Below, one piece after another: positions 58,494 to 64,000 of a stretch of 64,000 nt of DNA. The translations under genes were made by a program, and so were the position numbers. How positions within the stretch are numbered: the first letter of the stretch is position 1; each line of letters opens with the position of its first letter. The notes under the pieces are model-generated. The model was not told the DNA's origin and did no database searches. It was given only the letters and a program-made list of their open reading frames with translations. The stretch spans positions 372,001 through 436,000 of the forward strand of contig NZ_AEUW02000001.1 of assembly GCF_000187995.2 (NCBI RefSeq), in the 5' to 3' direction. This DNA is from Streptococcus macacae NCTC 11558 (GTDB taxonomy: Bacteria > Bacillota > Bacilli > Lactobacillales > Streptococcaceae).

Positions 58494-59450
58494 TTATATC
58501 TTCTTTTTAATGAGATCGGCTAGGAGAGCTATGTGAGCTTCACTGGTGTTAAGAGCAGGGATATAGCGAAAGTGTTTTCCGCCTGCTTGTAAAAATAAAT
58601 TACGGTTCGTGATTGCGATTTCTTCTAATGTTTCTAAACAGTCTGCTGCAAATCCTGGACAGATGACAGCCAACTTTTGAATTCCTCTTTGCGGTAAACT
58701 CGCTATTGTTTCGTCTGTATAAGGCTTTAGCCACTCTTCACGCCCAAAGCGGGATTGATAGGATAGCAGCCATTGGCTGCCAGACAGTCCTAAATGCTGG
58801 GCAACCAATCTAGCGGTCTGCCAGCAGTGGTCAGGATAGTAATCACCTTCTTTTTCATAGCGTGCAGGTATACCGTGAAAAGAAAACAGCAGCGTTTCAT
58901 CTTTTTCTAAATTAATGGAGTCTGCCAAAGCTTTAATATAGGCTGGGTGATCATGATAATGATGGATTAACTCAAAAGGGGGCAGCCCTTTTTGATGGTA
59001 AATGGATCTAGCAAAAGCATCAACACCCGCAGCAGTTGTTGTAGAACTGTATTGAGGAAACAAGGGGAGAATAATAAGTTTGCTGATATTTTCCGCCAAT
59101 AATTCATCTAAAGCGTTATTAAAACTAGGCTTACCATAAACCATGCCAACTTTAACAAGACTATTTCTATCTTCATGATCTAAATAAGCCTGCAGGGCTT
59201 TGGCCTGCTTTTCTGAGATAACCCGCAAAGGGGAGCCTTCTTTGGTCCAGATATTGTCATACAAGGGACGGATTTTGTGAGGCCTTCTAGGTAAAATAAA
59301 GCCATAGAGAGCTGGCAGCCATAGCCATCTTTTAAAATCAATAACCCGATGATCTGATAAAAAAGGTCTAAGAAAAGCGCGGATAGCTTTTGGAGTTGGA
59401 GCTTCCGGCGTTCCAAGATTAACTAATAAAATACCCAATTTTTGAGCCAT
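58494..59450 (-). CDS. hemH: Ferrochelatase (protoporphyrin/coproporphyrin type)
   Basis: About 318 residues, full family length. It inserts Fe2+ into a porphyrin. Motifs: LGILLVNLGTPEAPT at the start, LPLFPQYSSTTT, LFSFHGIPARYEKEGDYY with the metal-ligand His, CPGFAADCLETLEEI with the acidic residue. Three ATGs begin the frame; the third (59450) has the best spacing to aaagga. Streptococci normally lack haem synthesis, and no other hem gene is in the window, so its role may be scavenging or iron removal. Monocistronic. Confidence 0.93.
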   Translation of the reverse strand: MAQKLGILLVNLGTPEAPTPKAIRAFLRPFLSDHRVIDFKRWLWLPALYGFILPRRPHKIRPLYDNIWTKEGSPLRVISEKQAKALQAYLDHEDRNSLVKVGMVYGKPSFNNALDELLAENISKLIILPLFPQYSSTTTAAGVDAFARSIYHQKGLPPFELIHHYHDHPAYIKALADSINLEKDETLLFSFHGIPARYEKEGDYYPDHCWQTARLVAQHLGLSGSQWLLSYQSRFGREEWLKPYTDETIASLPQRGIQKLAVICPGFAADCLETLEEIAITNRNLFLQAGGKHFRYIPALNTSEAHIALLADLIKKKI

Positions 59451-59615
59451 CATCATTTCCTTTCTCTATCCATAACTGTTTCTCTATCATAACTTAAAAC
59501 TGTTCAAATAACAAATATCATAACATTTTTATTCCCAAAGATATCGTGTTTTAAAATCTTGTTTTTCCTCATAAGCTTATTGCGATCCTAAGGAGTCTTT
59601 TAGCTTAGAATATGG

Positions 59616-59716
59616 TATACTATTAGGAAAGATCGAAGTCAAAAGGCTGCTTTCCTTTTGGCGGATTGCTTGATCTTTTACCGATAATACGGCGCAGATA
59701 ATAGGAACATTGCAAG
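59616..59716 (+). promoter_or_regulatory. PAP2 gene promoter and structured leader
   Basis: TGGTATACT (TATACT 59616-59621, extended -10) starts a ~90-nt leader. A nested hairpin lies at 59631-59676: outer gatc-aag / ctt-gatc, inner caaaagg / ccttttg with a ctgcttt loop. No ribosome-switch family was recognised. Confidence 0.45.
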
Positions 59717-60217
59717 ATGAAACAATATGACAATTTTTATGAAAGACAGACAGCTTTTTTTAGAAATAGGCCTAGAGCTATCTTCTGGCTGAGATTAGCC
59801 AATAGTATGACGGTAAAGCTGATGTCTGTTGTCTATGCCATCTTATTAACTGCTGTATTTAAGACGCGTGGCGGATTAGCTTTGCTTCCTTATCTTTTGC
59901 TGCCGAGCATTAGTTTTATTGCTTTGTCGCTTGTTAGAATTTGGCTTAATCAGCCAAGGCCTTATGAAGTTTGGCAGATAAAACCACTGATTGTCAAAGA
60001 AACCAAAGGAAAATCTATGCCCAGCCGCCATGTCTTTTCAGCCACCATGATCAGTATGTGTGTATTGCATGAGAATCTCACTTTAGGTGCGGTGCTCTTG
60101 CTAGTATCTGCCTTGCTGGCTTTTTGCCGTGTCTGGGGCGGAGTGCACTACCCTAAAGATGTGATAGCGGGCTATATGATCGGTCTGGCAGCAGGGGGAT
60201 TATTGTTTCTTTTTTAA
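59717..60217 (+). CDS. PAP2-family membrane phosphatase
   Basis: A 166-residue integral membrane phosphatase with about five helices. The three PAP2 motifs are present: KETKGKSMP (C1), PSRHVFSA (C2) and RVWGGVHYPKDVIAGY (C3), with the catalytic His residues in C2 and C3. Such enzymes dephosphorylate lipid phosphates such as undecaprenyl pyrophosphate or phosphatidate. It is followed 25 nt later by a small cytosolic gene. Confidence 0.9.
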   Translation: MKQYDNFYERQTAFFRNRPRAIFWLRLANSMTVKLMSVVYAILLTAVFKTRGGLALLPYLLLPSISFIALSLVRIWLNQPRPYEVWQIKPLIVKETKGKSMPSRHVFSATMISMCVLHENLTLGAVLLLVSALLAFCRVWGGVHYPKDVIAGYMIGLAAGGLLFLF

Positions 60218-60242
60218 TAAAAATGAAGAAAGGAGATAAGCT

Positions 60243-60617
60243 ATGGGAGTAATACAATGGTTTAAAGATAAGATGTCTCCGCCAACTCCTGAACCTGGCT
60301 TGTATTTAAGCAGCCAGACTGCTGATATTTTTAACCCAAGTGCGAAAGAAGTAGAAGAGGCTGTTCGTTTAGCAGATAAGCCTGAAGAATTTGTCACACT
60401 GTCTTGGACAAGTGTCACCGGTGAGACCTGTTTTATACAAGCTTTGGGTTCTGAAGGGTTTTATAATATTGAATATCGGACCAGCGATTTAAAGGAGGGC
60501 TATGTCTTTCAGAAAAAGAATGTTCCAAGTAATGAGACCTTAGCCTTGTTTACAGCCTTTTGGGAAAAGCAGGCTATTTCTCTTGATGCAGCTTGGATCA
60601 AAGAAAAGGTGTATTAG
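60243..60617 (+). CDS. Conserved-looking hypothetical protein, 124 residues
   Basis: Not recognised. An acidic soluble protein of mixed alpha/beta character: QWFKDKMSPPTPEPGLYLSS, a long helix AKEVEEAVRLADKPEEF, then strands FVTLSWTSVTGETCFIQALG and FYNIEYRTSDLKEGYVF. No signal peptide or membrane helix. The very good ribosome site (aaaggagataag) and operon position after the PAP2 gene indicate a real gene. Confidence 0.7.
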   Translation: MGVIQWFKDKMSPPTPEPGLYLSSQTADIFNPSAKEVEEAVRLADKPEEFVTLSWTSVTGETCFIQALGSEGFYNIEYRTSDLKEGYVFQKKNVPSNETLALFTAFWEKQAISLDAAWIKEKVY

Positions 60618-60663
60618 TATTTGTCTATAGCAGCTGTTTATGAGGAAAGGAGGTGTTTCTATC

Positions 60664-61068
60664 ATGACGCCGCATCAGCACTTTGTTCAATATTATGAAA
60701 CAGACCGTATGGGGATTACCCATCATTCCAATTATATTCGCTGGATGGAAGAAGCGCGTGTTCATTTTCTGACAGAACTTGGCTGGCCTTATGAACTATT
60801 GGAAGAAAAAGGCATTATCTCTCCTGTTACGGCTGTCAGCTGCCATTATTTGGCGACCTCTACTTTTGCTGACCAGATTAAGATTAGTGTCAAGGTAGCA
60901 AAAATAAAGGCTGCCCGTTTTATCCTTACCTATGAAATGTTTAATCAAAAAGATCAGCTCATTTGCCAGTCGCAATCAGAACACAGCTTTTTAGATAGGA
61001 AAGGCCGTTTTGTCAATTTAAAAAAGATCCTTCCAGAATTTTACGGGAAACTGCAGGAGCTGTCTTAA
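60664..61068 (+). CDS. Acyl-CoA thioesterase, hotdog fold (YbgC/4HBT-like)
   Basis: About 134 residues of the 4-hydroxybenzoyl-CoA thioesterase type. The catalytic Asp and following residues are in VQYYETDRMGITHHSNYIRW, the hallmark of YbgC/FadM proteins. It hydrolyses acyl-CoA or acyl-ACP thioesters. The ATG at 60664 has aaaggaggtg upstream; the frame from 60640 would put this site inside the gene. Confidence 0.9.
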   Translation: MTPHQHFVQYYETDRMGITHHSNYIRWMEEARVHFLTELGWPYELLEEKGIISPVTAVSCHYLATSTFADQIKISVKVAKIKAARFILTYEMFNQKDQLICQSQSEHSFLDRKGRFVNLKKILPEFYGKLQELS

Positions 61069-61157
61069 AAAAGCTGTCATTGATCTATTTTTAGAGAAAG
61101 TAAGCTCTGTCAGTAAAATGGCTTTAAAATTGATAAAAAAGAAAGGAATTTAATCTA

Positions 61158-62018
61158 ATGACGATTGCTATTACAGGAGTAACAGGAAACATAGGTTCCA
61201 GAGTTGCTGAACTTATTTCTCAAAAAGGTTTATCGGCAAGGCATCTTGCCAGAAGTCCTGAAAAAGCTAAGAAATACGCAAAGGCTGAACTTTTTAAAGC
61301 CTCCTTTGACTATTCTTCTCAGACTATTGCAGCTTTAAAGGGAGTAGATACGCTTTTTATGGTGTCTGCTGCAGAACATCCCAAACGGCTGCAGCAGCAT
61401 TTTGCTTTTATTGATGCAGCCAAAGAAGCTGGTGTTAAGCATATTATTTATACTTCTTTTTACAATGCTCGGGAACAGTCTGTTTTTACTTTGGCCCGCG
61501 ACCATGCCAAAACAGAAAATTATATCAAAGAAAAAGGCTTTGCTTATACATTTTTACGGGATAATTTTTATTTAGATTTCTTCTTAGATTTATGCCTGGA
61601 AAACAGTGAAATTCGAGGCCCAGCTGGTGATGGTAAGGTTTCTGCTGTTGCTAGAGAGGATGTGGCTGAAGTAGCAGCAGTATTATTAACGCAGCCAGAA
61701 AAATGGCTTGATCGCGTTTTGAATTTAACAGGTCCTAAAGAGCTGTCAATGTCTGCTATTGCTGAAACTGTCAGCCATAAAACTAAGCAAGTAATTCCTT
61801 ATATAGATGAGACAGTTGAGGAAGCTTATGCTTCACGCCGAGCTTGGCCTGCCCAGCAGTGGGAATATGATGCTTGGGTCAGTACTTATACAGCCATCAA
61901 AGCAGGTGAGCAGGCAGGCTTAACTTCAGATATTGAAAGAGTCTTAGGGCGCCCTGCAAAATCTTTAGAAGAATTGCTGAAAGACAGAGCCCCAAAGTCA
62001 TTTTCATCTGATAATTAA
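61158..62018 (+). CDS. NmrA/QorB-like NAD(P)H-binding oxidoreductase
   Basis: A 286-residue atypical SDR. The dinucleotide site ITGVTGNIGSRVAELI begins at residue 4. FMVSAAEHPKRLQQH and VKHIIYTSFYNA follow, and the C-terminal half has LNLTGPKELSMSAIAE, all typical of QorB-like quinone or redox-sensing reductases. It has aaaggaa upstream and lies 18 nt before the pseudouridine synthase gene. The chimeric ORF at 55477 begins with a relative of this fold. Confidence 0.88.
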   Translation: MTIAITGVTGNIGSRVAELISQKGLSARHLARSPEKAKKYAKAELFKASFDYSSQTIAALKGVDTLFMVSAAEHPKRLQQHFAFIDAAKEAGVKHIIYTSFYNAREQSVFTLARDHAKTENYIKEKGFAYTFLRDNFYLDFFLDLCLENSEIRGPAGDGKVSAVAREDVAEVAAVLLTQPEKWLDRVLNLTGPKELSMSAIAETVSHKTKQVIPYIDETVEEAYASRRAWPAQQWEYDAWVSTYTAIKAGEQAGLTSDIERVLGRPAKSLEELLKDRAPKSFSSDN

Positions 62019-62036
62019 AAACTTAAAGGAAAAGAC

Positions 62037-62765
62037 ATGCGCTTGGACAAATTTTTAACAGAATGCGGTCTTGGCTCGCGTTCTGAAGTGAAAATACTGC
62101 TAAAGAAAAAACTGATTAAAGTTAATGGTAAGATAGAAAGTTCACCTAAATATCATGTTAATGAGGCTTCTGACAGTATTTGCTTTAAAGACCAGAAGCT
62201 AGTCTATGAGAATTTTCTGTACTATATGCTAAATAAACCGCAAGGGGTTGTTTCAGCGACAAAAGATGATCAGCATCAAACCGTTTTGGATTTATTGGAC
62301 CAGCCAGCACAAAACAAATCTGTTTTTCCTGTAGGACGCTTGGATATTGATAGCCATGGTCTTCTTTTACTGACTAATAATGGCGCCTTAGCACATGTCC
62401 TTCTATCACCTAAACAGCATGTGAATAAGCTTTATCGTGCTAAGATTTCTGGCCTTATGACAGCAGCCGATATTTTAGCTTTTGAAAAAGGTATTGAACT
62501 GGAGAATTTTGTCTGTCAGCCAGCACAGCTGGAAATCTTGTCTTTGGATAAGGAAGAAAATACCAGTCTGGTTCATATTAACATCAAAGAAGGAAAATTC
62601 CATCAAGTGAAGCGTATGGTTCAAGCATGTGGAAAAAAAGTAATTGATCTTAAGCGTCTGTCTATGGGTCCTCTGGTTTTAGATGAGCAGCTTAAACCAG
62701 GAGAATACCGGCGGCTGACGAAAGAAGAACTCCGCCAGTTGGCTGTATTCAATGTAAGCTTGTAG
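62037..62765 (+). CDS. rsuA: 16S rRNA pseudouridine synthase, RsuA type
   Basis: A 242-residue enzyme. An N-terminal S4 RNA-binding domain (~1-60, MRLDKFLTECGLGSRSEVKI) precedes the catalytic domain with the Asp in VGRLDIDSHGLLLLTNNG. EGKFHQVKRMVQACG is the late family motif. RsuA makes pseudouridine 516 in 16S rRNA; some Firmicute relatives act elsewhere, so the target is inferred. Confidence 0.9.
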   Translation: MRLDKFLTECGLGSRSEVKILLKKKLIKVNGKIESSPKYHVNEASDSICFKDQKLVYENFLYYMLNKPQGVVSATKDDQHQTVLDLLDQPAQNKSVFPVGRLDIDSHGLLLLTNNGALAHVLLSPKQHVNKLYRAKISGLMTAADILAFEKGIELENFVCQPAQLEILSLDKEENTSLVHINIKEGKFHQVKRMVQACGKKVIDLKRLSMGPLVLDEQLKPGEYRRLTKEELRQLAVFNVSL

Positions 62766-62782
62766 ATAAAAGTGAGGCAGGG

Positions 62783-63691
62783 ATGAAGAAAAAGTATGGG
62801 TTTTATCTGATGATTTTAGCTGCGGCAGGCATTGTATTATGGCTGCTGTATGTTAGAGCAGTTCCCAAAACATCAAGTAATGCTATTAAAAGCCATCAAA
62901 AATTATACGGAGTAACAGTTGATGATAGTTGGTATGGTAAAGTGAAAACAGCTGATATTGTCGCAGCTTTAAAAGCAATGCCAGTTAAACCTACAGTAAG
63001 AATCGTTATGTCCAAAGATCGTTCGGCAAAAGCCTATCAGCCTTTGTTTCAAAAGATACATCAAGTCGCTTATATTATGGCTTCTCCTGTTGATTCTTAT
63101 GAAATGAACTTATATAAGGATACAGCCAGTTATCAAAAACGCTTTAAAGAGGCCTATCAGCAATTATCTGCCTATACTGACATATGGGAAATTGGCAATG
63201 AAGTAAATGGTACAGATTGGATCAAGCAAAAAGATCAGCTGATTAGCCACAAACTTTCTGCAGCCTATGACACGATTTCTTCGGCAGGCGGTAAGACAGC
63301 TCTAACCTTTTATTATGAAAATCCTGATCATCAGCACGATATGTTTCGCTGGATTAAAAGAAATATCTCCAATCATTTACGCAAGACAGTTGATTACAGT
63401 TTTATTAGCTATTATGAAGATGACAATGAAAATTATCAGCCTCATTGGTCCAGTGTTTTTAAAAAATTGCAGACTTTATTTCCGCATTCAGATGTAGGGA
63501 TAGGAGAGTGTGGCAATACAGCAAAGAAGGCTACGGATAAAAGTAAGAAAGCTATGGCTCAAAGATACTATTCGATGCCCAACTATACGAGTCGCTATGT
63601 GGGAGGTTATTTTTGGTGGAATTGGGTGCAAGACTGTGTTCCGCATGAAAATAATACTGTTTATAAGACTATTTATCATCAATTGAAGTAG
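62783..63691 (+). CDS. Membrane-anchored glycosidase-like protein
   Basis: A 302-residue protein. One N-terminal membrane helix (~6-24) leads to an extracellular TIM-barrel-like domain. IWEIGNEVNG (~135-145) has the NE signature of clan A glycosidases with a candidate acid/base Glu. VGIGECGNT (~236-244) offers a second Glu at the position expected of the nucleophile. A Trp-rich end (GGYFWWNWVQDC) could line the sugar site. No exact family is recognised. It starts 17 nt after the pseudouridine synthase gene, with gaggcaggg as a weak ribosome site. Confidence 0.65.
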   Translation: MKKKYGFYLMILAAAGIVLWLLYVRAVPKTSSNAIKSHQKLYGVTVDDSWYGKVKTADIVAALKAMPVKPTVRIVMSKDRSAKAYQPLFQKIHQVAYIMASPVDSYEMNLYKDTASYQKRFKEAYQQLSAYTDIWEIGNEVNGTDWIKQKDQLISHKLSAAYDTISSAGGKTALTFYYENPDHQHDMFRWIKRNISNHLRKTVDYSFISYYEDDNENYQPHWSSVFKKLQTLFPHSDVGIGECGNTAKKATDKSKKAMAQRYYSMPNYTSRYVGGYFWWNWVQDCVPHENNTVYKTIYHQLK

Positions 63692-63805
63692 CTTCTTTAT
63701 ATCCTAAAACTATTTAACTTTCTCCTTAGCTATTATTCTGTACCTAACCTTAGCATAATTGTGTCTTTCTCTCAAAAATTAAAAGAAGATTTTATAACTT
63801 GATAT

Positions 63806-63834
63806 TTGCTTATTCTTTCAATTCGTGATAAGAT
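63806..63834 (+). promoter_or_regulatory. Promoter of the last small gene
   Basis: TTGCTT (63806-63811), a 17-bp spacer and TAAGAT (63829-63834) with TG at 63826-63827. Confidence 0.55.
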
Positions 63835-63869
63835 AAGTAAGATAAATAAGCAAAAAAGAGGTAAGAAAA

Positions 63870-63998
63870 TTGGCTTTTGGAGATAATGGATCGCATAAAA
63901 AAACAGCTTTTGAGCGATTAACTTTAGTTGTCGTTGTTGTTATGGTTTTAGTGACTGTTGGAGCATTGGTTCTTAGCGCACTTAGTGCTGTTATTTAA
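63870..63998 (+). CDS. Small DUF4044-type membrane protein, 42 residues
   Basis: A TTG start with gaggtaag upstream encodes MAFGDNGSHKKTAFERLTLV and one membrane helix (VVVVVMVLVTVGALVLSALS). The combination of a short basic cytoplasmic start and one C-terminal helix fits the DUF4044 family of streptococcal mini-proteins. Function unknown. It has its own promoter. Confidence 0.7.
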   Translation: MAFGDNGSHKKTAFERLTLVVVVVMVLVTVGALVLSALSAVI

Positions 63999-64000
63999 AA

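Overview
The window reads as a piece of the chromosome of a low-GC Gram-positive coccus, most likely a mutans-group Streptococcus. Supporting signs are enolase next to a six-repeat GH25 autolysin of the S. mutans AtlA type, the ebsA/ferredoxin/LysM/cmk/infC-rpmI-rplT order, a single ltaS, and a compact aro-tyrA-pheA cluster that ends in an LCP protein and a RumA-type methyltransferase. There are no rRNA or tRNA genes and no CRISPR array. The species call is inference from gene order and protein character, not from a database search.

Layout. 1-2135: the 3' end of a type I restriction subunit (hsdR), then a two-gene toxin-antitoxin operon (MqsR-like toxin, then a zinc-ribbon/HTH/Panacea antitoxin). 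2212-14879: core genes. These are a HAD phosphatase, a GNAT, glycerate kinase, a YueI protein, two paralogous small membrane proteins, eno, the atlA-like autolysin and a lipoprotein, ebsA facing ferredoxin, a LysM protein, cmk, and infC-rpmI-rplT with an attenuator leader. 15002-17164: ltaS. 17295-29818: rlmI-aroD-aroE-aroB-aroC-tyrA-ylbF-like, then aroA-aroK-pheA-lcp and rlmD. Together these hold the chorismate pathway from dehydroquinate synthesis onward and the tyrosine and phenylalanine branch enzymes.

30527-37636 is one very large LPxTG adhesin of 2369 residues. It has a YSIRK-type signal, InlB/Listeria-Bacteroides-type repeats and nine exactly in-phase 393-bp repeats that combine a calcium-binding DxDxDG (thrombospondin type 3) segment with an Ig-like domain. 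A degraded alpha/beta-hydrolase fragment lies just upstream.

38002-55743 is accessory DNA rich in redox enzymes and gene debris. It holds an LtrA-like membrane protein, a serine recombinase and a degraded gene. A glucose dehydrogenase / GlcU / Zn-alcohol dehydrogenase / dinucleotide-binding reductase operon follows. Then come two LysR regulators, a flavodoxin, three aldo-keto reductases, an amidohydrolase translationally coupled to a double-ABM protein, two esterase-like hydrolases, a deleted flavodoxin-fold reductase and a chimeric remnant ORF. Two families of intergenic repeats tie this region to the core: one has a second copy beside hsdR and the other a second copy upstream of aroA.

55976-64000: a TetR/MFS efflux pair with clear palindromic operators, an orphan ferrochelatase, a PAP2 phosphatase behind a structured leader, a thioesterase, an NmrA-like reductase, an RsuA-type pseudouridine synthase, a membrane-anchored glycosidase-like protein and a tiny DUF4044-type membrane protein at the right edge.

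The most interesting items are the Panacea toxin-antitoxin operon beside the restriction gene, the giant repeat adhesin and its mosaic repeats, the probable AUC start codon of infC, the GlcU/gdh redox island with its many remnants, and the chimeric ORF at 55477. None is proven to be a wholly new system from sequence alone.
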